From Rapana venosa (lineage: Eukaryota; Mollusca; Gastropoda; Neogastropoda; Muricidae): DNA of 64,000 nucleotides. Both the position numbers and the translations under genes were made by a program. Of this stretch, positions 55,021 to 64,000 are shown one piece after another. The stretch's first letter is position 1; each line of letters opens with the position of its first letter. The notes below the pieces were generated by a model that saw only the letters and a list, made by a program, of their open reading frames with translations, did no database searches and was not told the origin of the DNA. The DNA is taken from the NCBI GenBank assembly GCA_028751875.1, contig CM054155.1, positions 57,727,995-57,791,994 of the forward strand, given 5' to 3'.

Positions 55021-57475
55021 CTTTTCCCTTTTTTTAAAAAAAACTTCCTTACCGAAATAGCATGGGCGGGGTTTTCAAAGCTGTAGGAATCAGGAAAACC
55101 TCATTTGAGGGTTTTTTCCCAAACTTTCTCGTGACTCCCTGGTGTTGCTGTACTTTCCTCAATCCAAAAACAAGTGCCAGTGCATTTTTTTAATATTTAA
55201 AAAAACCCGGGTAAAAATTTCACCTTTTTTTTTTTTCCAACCCCCAAACTGTAAAAAAAGATACTACATGCCCCCCAAATTAATCCCGGTTTTGTAGCCT
55301 TTGGCTTTATTTTTGTGGGGCTTTTTTCCCCATCCAAAAAATTTATTTTGCAGGACTGAAGAGTTATTTACAGCAGTTACCCCCTGGTAGTTTCCGAAGG
55401 AAGCTTTTTGATGGAGGAAGGGGGGGGGGGGGGGGTCTTTTTTTCCCCCTTGACCCTGCCCATTTTTGGGCTCCAAGGGTATTTAATTTGGGGGTAAATT
55501 TTTGTTTTTTTGTATAGAGTGGGGGTGGAAGAAAATGGTGGTAAATTTTCACAGATTTTTTTAAGCATGAAAAACTGGATGTGCACTTTTTTTGGGGGGA
55601 TTGGGACAAAAGAGCAAAAACCAGGTAGTCACGAAAAAGGGTTGGAAAAAAACCAAATCAAATGAGGATTGTTTTGCTTTCCCTCGGGCGTTGACCCCGT
55701 TTGGGCATATTGTGGTAAGGAAGCTAGCGGGCCCAACAAAGGACGAGGGGATACAGTGTTTGCTAAAAAAATAAAAAAAAATTTTAAAACCCTACCAAAT
55801 TTTTTCAAAATTCACATGAGTTTTAAAGTCAGAGGCTAGTCTTTCAAAAAAAGTGGTTTTTATTTCTGTAGATCCCCTTACTATAGAAAGGTGCGGTATG
55901 AATTTTAAGAGTAAAAAAGAAAAACAAAAGGGAAAAAAAGTATTTTTTTAATATGGTGTGCACCCTGTATCAAAGGAAGTTCTGACTGTGGGGGGGGGGG
56001 GGGGGGGTTTCTTATCCCCCTTGAGAAGGGGCCATTTTTTACGACAGAAAACCCCCGCAAAACGATACATCTATGTCTCTGGTGTGTGTTCTCTCTCGGT
56101 CTCTGTTTCTTTTTTTCTGTCTGTCTGTCTCTCTCTCTCTTCTCTCTCTCCCCTTCTCTCTCTCTCCCCCTCTAAACTCATCTCCCTCTTTTCTTGCTGT
56201 GCCAACACAGAAAAAGGGTTTACAGTCCCAAAATGATATGTTATAGGCTAAAAAGGGGGTTTAAGATTTCGGCCCCGTAAGATTGAAAAGTAATAAAACC
56301 CCAAAGGGCGATTCTGCTGCGTGGTCTACTTTTAATTTAAACAGTTTAGGAGAGGTAAAAGCGGGCTGACATGTTTTTGATTCCCTTTGCTTTAATAACA
56401 ATAGCTAAGGAGAGAGAAACTCGAACTCGAATGTTTTATTCCCCAAAAAAGGCCATTGGCCCTTTACTTAAAGGGGGTTGCCAAAACGGCTTAGTTTTTG
56501 GGGGGGAAAAAGCGATAGAAACCCAACAACAGGGTTACTGTATAACAAAAAGTCAGCTAAAAAAAATATCACTTAGGATAACATATCTCTATTTTTCTAA
56601 AGTTTTTACAAATAAAAAGTGGGGCTGCACACACCTCGGGATGATTTGTTCCCGGGGAGTAAACAGGTCAAAATAAATTAGGCTGTCTATATATTTCACA
56701 GGATGTGTTTTTTCCCCTTAAATCCTCTAATACGGGGCAGCACAAAAAACCAAAGTACTTACCCTCGGTGCTTGCTTATTTAATGGGCATTAGCAGCCTA
56801 AAGGGTCAGTATCATGTTATCTGTATCTGAATTTATGAACATTTAAAATCTGAGAGAAAGAGAGAGGGAGGAGAGAGAGAGAAAAGAGAGGGGGAGAGAG
56901 AAAAGAGGAGGGGAAAAGAGAAAAGAGAGGGGGAGAAAAAAAAACAAAAAGTTAGGTATAAAAAAAGTCAGCTACAAAAATATGACTTAGGATAACAATA
57001 TCTGGGGAGAGAGAGGGGAGAGAGAGAGAGAGGGGAGAAAAGAGAGGGGGATGAGAGAGAAGAGAAGAGGGGGAGAGAGAGAGAGAGGGGCCTAGTTTTT
57101 TAGAGCTTTCAGTTTGAGAACTGACTGCCCGGGTTAAAGGAATTTTTTCCCATGGAGTTGTTATCAGTATATGTCATAAAAAAACCAGCAGTCTCATTTA
57201 AAAGGGGGGGGTGGGGGGGGGGCTTTTGAAGTCGGAGTTTTACTGCCTATTAAAAAACAGCCATACACGCAACTTTTCTTTCCAGTGTTTATTTAAATTG
57301 CTTAATGGTCTCCCCTTGTTTCCCCAGGGGATCAGTGGGGACGAGGGGCATGTTCTGGGGGGACCCCCCCAAGGGTTTTAAAAGCGGGGGGTTTTCCGCA
57401 ACGACTGAAAGATTACAGTCCACGCTTTAACCATGGGAAAATAATAAAAATAAAATTTAATAATAAAATGATAAA
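55021..57475. other. No gene; simple repeats only
   Basis: (CT)n at about 56090-56175 and GA-rich tracts at about 56855-56940 and 57003-57090. The rest is homopolymer-rich and unclassifiable. Confidence 0.55.
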
Positions 57476-57479
57476 AATA

Positions 57480-58400
57480 TATGAAATTTTTTGAGGGGCT
57501 ATATCTTGCAATTACAAACAAAAGCGTTTTCCATTCAATCTGTCCTACACAAGAAACCCAAAACAATTTTTAAACCCTTATTCTAAAAAAATCCAAATGT
57601 ACCACACACACACACACCACACCACACACACACACACACCACACCAACACACAACACTCACACACACACGGTTGTACTTTTCAGCAGGGGGGGATGGAAT
57701 TTTGGTTTTTTTAACGGGCAGAGTCGATATGAGAGGGAAACAAGAGGGAAAAATCTTGGGTTTGAAATGGGTTTTTTTTGGGGGGAGGGGTTTTAAAGCT
57801 TTTTGAGGTGGTTTTTCCAAAGGGAGAGAGGGGTCATTCCAGATTGGGGCCCAAAAAATAGAAAAAGGGAGAAAGGGCCCAAAACAGTGGTTTGGTTTTG
57901 AACTGGGAAATTCGTAAGCCCAGGGTTCTGCAGCAGAGAGGGGGGGAACGAAAAGGAGTTTTACAGTTAAAAGACATTCACAGAAAATATGGGGGTCCCT
58001 GTTTTGTGGAAAATTTTGTAAAAGAGGGGTACTGTTCTTGTACTTTACTTCTGTGGCACAGGCAATAGTGGAGAGATTGCAGGAGTGGGTAAAAAGCTCG
58101 ATTTTTTTTTTTGAGGCCCTAATCGAGCTTTCGAGTTTTGTATGCGTTTTTAAGGGGGTGGATAGATGATGCTGGCAGACCAAACAAAAAAGAATTATAA
58201 AGTCCCCGGGCGTGAAAGGGAAAAAAGGGGAAGTGGGCAAAATTTGGATGTTGCATCAGTGGACAGGTACTTTCGGATTGCCCCTTATGCCCTTTAATTT
58301 TGTAGTTTGGACTGGAGGTCTGGGTGATGAATTTTTGCTATAGAGGTGTTGTCAATAACAACACCTAGTTAAATTAAAATGCAGTGGGGGTAGCGGAATT
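57480..58400 (+). repeat. Dispersed repeat D, long corrupted copy with (CA)n
   Basis: GGGGCTATATCTTGCAATTA, then a (CA)n at 57602-57670, then CATTCCAGATTGGGGCCC and CAAAACAGTGGTTTGGTTTT matching 28435-28500, and CTGTGGCACAGGCAATAGTG further on. Longer than the 28120 copy. Confidence 0.65.
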
Positions 58401-59285
58401 TATTTTATTGCCAAATTCTATTGAAAACTTTTTTGTGAAGGAAGAGAAATCTGTTTGGGGCCCCATAAAACATGGTTCGTTTTATTTTGCATTTAGCTGT
58501 AACTTGTTTGTATCATCTAGTTTTGAATGTCTTTAAGGGGAAAGTGGACTTTTTTGTCAAGAGGAAAGGGAGTTTTTTAGGGTGTCACTGCTGTGAATCT
58601 GAGATTTATTGGGGTTTTAAACCCAAAAATTTTTTTAGTTTAAAAAACAACATTTGGCCCCAATACATGAAAAGGTTTTAAAAAAAGCAAAGCTTTATTT
58701 ACTTAAAAATCTTACATAATATGCAAGATTTGGGCTGCAGCTGAACAAAATTTTTATGAAAAAAAGAGGAAACCCATAAGAAAAAAATAACTGTAATTAT
58801 TTCAAGATTGTGAACATCAGAAAAGAAACAAGGGGGGTAAAAAAAGGATACTAAAAGGGGTAGATGTATCACGGGAAATGCCAGGGTTTCAACACCATGG
58901 CAAAACAGGCGTGTTGCCTACACCAGAGAAAAAACGCACCATTTAATTTTTACAATTTTGGGCACATTCCCCAAAGAGGTTGAAACCCTCTCTCTCCCGT
59001 CCATTGATTCGCAGGCCCTGTATGTCTGCTTTTGTGGGCAACATCCTTTTGTTGGGCACACCACACCATGTCTGTGCCCGCGCAGGTGAGCGCAAGCGCC
59101 CCCCTCGCGCCCGGGCGCAGGGGAAAAGGGGGCAACATCAACCCCAAAACAAATTTTTCGGGGGGGTGGGGGGGCGGGAAAAACCCCCCCCCCCAAAAAA
59201 ACCCCACACAACCCCAAACACCACATACAGGAAATTGAGTTAAAATTTTGCCTTTTGAGAGAACCAAAAAAGTGTTCAGGGTTTT
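58401..59285. other. No gene recognised
   Basis: Homopolymer-rich, with only short frames. AGGCCCTGTATGTCTGCTTT near 59013 is not placed in any family here. Confidence 0.45.
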
Positions 59286-59289
59286 TTTT

Positions 59290-59510
59290 TGTCTGTATTG
59301 AATGAATTTTTGTTGTATTTTCGTTGCATTGTATTTTTGTTGTGTCGCGTTGTTTGTACTGATTGTGTTGCGTTGTTTGTATTAAGTTGTGTTGCGTTGC
59401 GCTGGATTCCGTTGCGTTGCATTAAAATTTTCGTTGCGTTTGGGGTTGTATTCAGTTGTGTTGCGTTCTCTGTGTTTTTGCGTATTGCGTTGTGTTGCAT
59501 TGGTTTTGGG
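59290..59510. repeat. (TTGYG)n pentamer-like tract
   Basis: Irregular repeats of GTTGCGTTG and GTTGTGTTG. Confidence 0.85.
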
Positions 59511-59624
59511 TTTTGGGTTTTGTTGGTTGCGCGGGATTCCTTTCGGGTTTGGGGGTATTTTTTCATCTTGCATTTTAAGGGAAAGTATTTTCCTTTTATT
59601 GTTTTTGTTTAAAGTAATGTAATG

Positions 59625-59920
59625 TCCCGTATTGGGATACCACTGGGCCCGTCACGGCAGATTTGTTGGCGTGAAATTCCCGCTGTCTTCCTGGAAGACA
59701 GGAGTGTCACAGTACCCGGGGGAGCGCCCCCCCCTTTTTATTCCCCCTCATCTGTATTGTGTTCATTTGTTTTGGCCCACCACAGTGGCGTTTTTTTTAC
59801 AGAATTTTTTCCCCATTTCCAAAATTAAAATTTTTTTTTTCCCTGGATTTTTTTTACGTTTTGGGTGAAAAGTATGTTACCGCCGGTCTCAGTTTTTTTT
59901 TGCCTCATCTGAATCTCTTT
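59625..59920 (-). mobile_element. SINE family A, minus strand, sequence-corrupted
   Basis: CGTCACGGCAGATTTGTTGG, GCGTGAAATTCCCGCTGTC, then CAGTGGCGTTTTTTTTACAG in the family A minus order. The head is not seen. Confidence 0.72.
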
Positions 59921-59961
59921 TCTTCCCCCTCTCCCCCCCTCTCCCTCTCTCTCTCCCCCCC

Positions 59962-60000
<39 letters not shown>

Positions 60001-60039
60001 CCCCATCTTCTTGTAATTCCTAAATTTGGGTTTAGAAAA

Positions 60040-60330
60040 GGGCCCAAGGGGCCAGGTCTTCTCCCGTGCTTGTCAATCTGCAGGGGGGTTGCCTGTGGCC
60101 TCAGCCAAAACACCCCCACTGCCCAAAAGCTACGTTTTTAACGGGGTGCATGCTGGGGGGTGTTTGTGTTTGGGGAAAACCCCCGAACGTTTTTACATGG
60201 GAAAGAGAGGACTTTTACCCTGCTTTTTTCTTTTCTGGGATGGTACTTTAAAACACGAATTTTCAATTAATGCACTGGCGGCCCGTTTTTTCAGTTTGAC
60301 TTTGGGGCGTTTGGGGACACAACAAACCGT
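60040..60330. repeat. Duplicated segment, copy 1
   Basis: GTCTTCTCCCGTGCTTGTCA, CTGTGGCCTCAGCCAAAAC, CCCCGAACGTTTTTACATGG and TTTCAATTAATGCACTGGC recur in order at 61350-61625. Each copy is followed by (CA)n. Confidence 0.8.
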
Positions 60331-61251
60331 ACGTACGCAAGCATGCACCACAAAAACCCCAAAATATGTAAACACACACACAAAAATCGAAAACACACTC
60401 GCGGACACACACGCACTCACATAAAATTTTTATGTAAACATTTCCCCGCACGCACACACACACACACACCCCAAAGTAAAACAAACAAAAAACTCGCCCC
60501 CAACACACACGAACACACTCACCCCACACATAAAAGCACTCATGCACCCCAACTACACATGTAAAAATTTTAAACCCCAAAAAAACACGCATGCCCGCAC
60601 CAACACACACCCCTTTTAAAAACACACACCCAAAAACCCCCACAAATACAAAACCCCATACACACACAACACACTCGCAAACAAAAAACAAATAAACACA
60701 CACAACACACACACAAAACCCCACAACCCCAAAACACACCCCCACACAAACAACACACACACCAAAAACACACACACAAAACCACACCCACACAACACAC
60801 ACCGCACGCACGCAACCCCACACACAACACACACAAAACACAAATCACACACATTCTTCTCCTCTCCTCTCTCTTTTCTCTCTTCTCTCCCTCTCTTCTC
60901 TCTCTCTCTCTCTTTCCCCTCCCTCCCTCACTCTCCCTCCCTCCCCCTCCCTCCCTTTTCCCCCCCTCCCTCTCTCTGTTTTCTCTCCCCTCTCCCCCCC
61001 CTCCCCCCTCTCTCTCTCCCCTTCTCCCTCCCCCCCCTTTTTTCTCTCCCTCCCCTCTCTCTCTCTGTCTCTCTCTCTTTTCTCTCCCCCCCCTCTCTTC
61101 ACTCTCTCCCTCCCTCCCTCCCCCCTTTTCTCCCTCCCTCCCTCCCCCCTCTCTCTCTGTCTCTTTTCTTCTCCCCCTCCCTCCCTCCCTTCTCTCGGGT
61201 TTTTTTTCTCTCTCTCCTCTCTCTCCCCCCCTCCCTCCCTCTCTCTCTTCT

Positions 61252-61285
<34 letters not shown>

Positions 61286-61345
61286 CCCCTCCCCCCCCTC
61301 CCTTTCCCCCTCTTCTCTGTAAATTTCCCCATTGGGTGAGATGAA
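60330..61345. repeat. (CA)n-rich then (CT)n-rich block
   Basis: CA-rich at 60365-60850 with CCCC/AAAA interruptions, then CT-rich at 60853-61315. Frames here are artefacts. Confidence 0.9.
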
Positions 61346-61349
61346 ACAG

Positions 61350-61625
61350 CACAGTGCCGGTCTTCTCCCGTGCTTTTCATCTGCAGGAGGTCTGCCCCCT
61401 GGCCTCAGCCAACCCCACCCTCACTGCCCGCAGCTCACGTTTTTTTTAAAGGATGGGATGCTGGGTGGTTTTTTGTTTTGGCAAAACCCCCCCGAACGTT
61501 GAATTTAATTTAAGGGGGGGGGTTTTACCCTGGGATATTCCATTAAACTGCTTTTGTACAAAAAATACACGATATCAATTAATGCATGGCAGGCCTGTAC
61601 TTTTAGTTTGACATGGGGATCTAAA
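61350..61625. repeat. Duplicated segment, copy 2
   Basis: Same order as 60040-60330, about 1.31 kb downstream. Confidence 0.8.
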
Positions 61626-61629
61626 AAAG

Positions 61630-61913
61630 TGCGCACACACACACCCCACCCCACGCACCCCATGTAAACACACACACAACACACCCCACCACACACCCCA
61701 CACGCACGCACTTTAAATAAAGTAAAACACGCAACACATACACCAACACACACAAAACAACACACACAACCCCAAAACCCCACCCCACACACACAAAACA
61801 CGCACGCACACACACACCCAAAAACCAAAACCAAAAACACAAAAACACACACCAAAAAACAAAAAAACAACAAAACACACAAAACACACCCCAACACACA
61901 CCCCACACACAAA

Positions 61914-61944
<31 letters not shown>

Positions 61945-61945
61945 C
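61630..61945. repeat. (CA)n then (CT)n
   Basis: CA-rich to about 61915, then a CT run. Confidence 0.9.
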
Positions 61946-62191
61946 CTTTTTTCTCCATCGCTCTCTCTCGCGCCCCTCTATCTCAGCGGGTACCCAAGTT
62001 CAAACCCCCCGAAATACCCTTTAAAAAACCCCCAGGTTTAAAAATCACAAAAAGTCAAACCCCTCACTCCCGCTGCTGTAGCCCCCCTCGGGTCGGATTT
62101 AATTAAAAAATGCCTACAAAAATATCGGTAAAGTACAGTGACCCGTCCGCTCGCGCTCTCCCCACCCCCACCAAACCCCCCTCAACCCCTC

Positions 62192-62230
<39 letters not shown>

Positions 62231-62881
62231 CCACTACCACTTTCCCCCCCCTCCTCCCCTTCCCGTCGCCACCTCCCCCCCCCCCTTTTTTCCAGGTCAA
62301 TGGAAGTTTGAGTGGCTGGTGGGCCCTAATTTATCCGGGCAGTAGCAGGTAACCGACAACTGGGCAACCCCGTTTTGTATATTAATATTTTATATAATAA
62401 AATATAATATATAGAGAGAGAGAGAAATGGGAGAGAGTGGGGAGGGGAGAAGAGAGAGAGAATTTTTTCGAATATTTGAATCGGCTATTTTTAATGAGGT
62501 AAAAATGGTAAAACCCCATAGGCTTCTTTCTTTACACCCCGGCCCCCATAAAAGGGAAAAAGGAAAAGAAACAAACACAAATTTAAAACAAAAAGTGATA
62601 ACAAGTTTAAAGTGGGAGGAGGGGAGAGAAGAGAGAGAGAGGAGGAAGAGAGAGGAGAGAGAGAGAGAGAGAAACCTACTACTGGCCTTGCCCAAGTTTA
62701 CGCCCAAAAAAAATTTTTTGGGGGAGACTAGTTCTTAGCCTCTTTTTTTCGTTTTTAAACTTTTTAGCATTTAAAAACTCGTGACGGGTGTTGTGGTTTC
62801 TCCAAACCCCCTTTTTTCCCCCCCCCCCCTTCCCCCCCCCCCCGAAGTGGGGCCCCCCCCCACCCCCCCCCAGAACCCCAT

Positions 62882-62930
<49 letters not shown>

Positions 62931-63470
62931 ACCCCCCCCCACCCCCACCCCTCCCCCCCCCCCCCCCAAAATCCCATGGCTTTAAACCGGGCCCCCCGGG
63001 CGAACCAAAAATTTTCCGTTAAACAGTTTCCCTTTTTTTGAGGGGATTTTGGGGTTACCCCCCTCCCCCCCCCCCAAAATTGTGCCCGAATTTTCCCCCC
63101 CCCATTGGAGGACCCCCCCCATTTAAAAAGTTTGTGGGTTTTCCCCCCCCTTTTCCCCCGGTTAAAAGGGGCCCCCATATTTTTTAAAAATTTGCCCTCC
63201 CCCCCAAACAATTTTTTTGAGAAAAGGGATTGGGGTTTCCCCCCCCCAGGCCCCCCGGGTTTTTAAAATTTTGTCCCCCCCCGTTCCCCCCCGCACACAA
63301 TCCCTACTCCCCAAAAAAAAGGGGCGGAACTGGCCCCGAGGGGGGTTCTCCCTTCCCCCAACCCTTTTTTTTCTCTCTTGTTTTCTTTTTTTAAAACCCC
63401 CAAAAAAACACCCTTAACGGGGGTCCCCCGGGTTGGGATGAAAAGGGCTTTAAAAGAAATTTAATTTTAG
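61946..63470. other. No gene; poly-C and GA-rich tracts
   Basis: C-rich runs at about 62187-62228 and 62815-62965, GA-rich at 62412-62460 and 62615-62672. The rest is corrupted and unclassifiable. Confidence 0.6.
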
Positions 63471-63474
63471 GGGT

Positions 63475-63850
63475 TTTTTTTTTATTTTTAACAGGAAAAA
63501 TGGAATAAAACTAAAGTGCTTTTTTACAACCAAAAATCCCCGTCTTAAGCCTTTTTGTAAATTGGGATGTTTGTTCCCCCCGGGTAACAATGGTAATTTA
63601 CAAAAGCCCCGGGAATGGGGTTTAAAAGGGGCCAAAATGTTTTCCTTCCCGAAAAAAAATTCAAATTTTTTTTAAAAAAAAGTCTCCCCCCCAAAAGGGC
63701 TTTTTTGGGGAGAGTGGAAACCGCACCCTTTTTTTAAATTTTTTAACCTTCCCCCCGGGGGAAAATCCCCCTTGAAAGGGGTGGCCCGGGGGTTTTTGTT
63801 GCCCAGGCGCTGGGTTTTAACCACAAGGGGCCCTTTTATGGTTTATCGAA
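63475..63850 (-). mobile_element. SINE family B, minus strand, sequence-corrupted
   Basis: Tail (GGAAAAATGGAATAAAACTA, AAAGTGCTTTTTTACAACC), body (GGGCTTTTTTGGGGAGAGTG) and the B box zone (GAAAGGGGTGGCCCGGG) in the same order as 4176-4526. Confidence 0.7.
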
Positions 63851-64000
63851 AAATGTTGGGGATAGGAGGAGTGGAGAGAATAGGGGAAAAAGGGGGGGGG
63901 GGGGAAAAGGGGTCAAGTTTTTTTAAAATTTTTTCCCTTTTTTTCGAAAAAAAACCCCAAGGTTTTTTTTCCAATAAACCCCTGTAGGGTTTTTAAAATT

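Overview
The window looks like nuclear DNA from a marine invertebrate, most likely a gastropod mollusc. The evidence is a dense load of (TG)n, (TC)n and trinucleotide microsatellites, several high-copy tRNA-derived SINE families, many decayed CR1/L2-, Jockey- and L1/Tx1-like LINEs, a DIRS-type tyrosine-recombinase retroelement, spliced exons with metazoan ShKT and cysteine-rich domains, and a coding stretch closely resembling the animal RNA polymerase I factor TAF1A. Species-level assignment is inference. No operons, CRISPR arrays, bacterial genes or canonical tRNA/rRNA genes were seen.

Layout. 0-0.4 kb: 3'-terminal coding exon of an unrecognised proline-rich protein. 0.5-12 kb: intergenic DNA with microsatellites, SINEs (called here A, B and C) and a LINE remnant. 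12.7-17 kb (minus): at least three phase-1/phase-1 exons of a secreted-type Cys-rich protein, two of them near-identical ShKT exons, with a Jockey-like LINE between them that carries a ~480-nt polypurine insertion. 17.8-19.6 kb (minus): intronless TAF1A-like coding region, interrupted by a 500-N gap, two frameshifts and an in-frame stop. 19.7-23.3 kb: a 33-bp minisatellite split by a LINE fragment and a SINE. 23.3-30.5 kb: microsatellites and two further LINE remnants. 30.5-35.3 kb (minus): a DIRS-like element with gag-like, RT, RNase H and tyrosine recombinase regions and inverted repeats. 35.3-38.3 kb: a 35-bp minisatellite. 38.3-41.6 kb (minus): an L1/Tx1-like LINE lacking its RT palm. 42.6-43.7 kb: a LINE whose 5' part is inverted, as expected of twin priming. 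44.1-46.9 kb: a second copy of the L1/Tx1-like element. 48.0-52.1 kb: a ~102-bp satellite made of blocks of two unit types. 52-64 kb: repeats, simple sequence and very long homopolymers.

An important caveat is that roughly 9.5-12 kb and 43.9-64 kb appear corrupted. Compared with cleaner copies of the same repeats inside this window, bases are repeatedly replaced by copies of their neighbours, giving excess homopolymers. Coding calls there are unreliable.

The only plausible host genes are the terminal exon at the left edge, the ShKT/Cys-rich gene and the TAF1A-like locus. I do not see a coherent new multi-gene system. The most interesting items are the SINE C family, whose head joins a tRNA-like 5' half to a 5S rRNA-like promoter segment, the two-type satellite, and the duplicated ShKT exon with unequal CAG/CTG tracts beside its splice donor.
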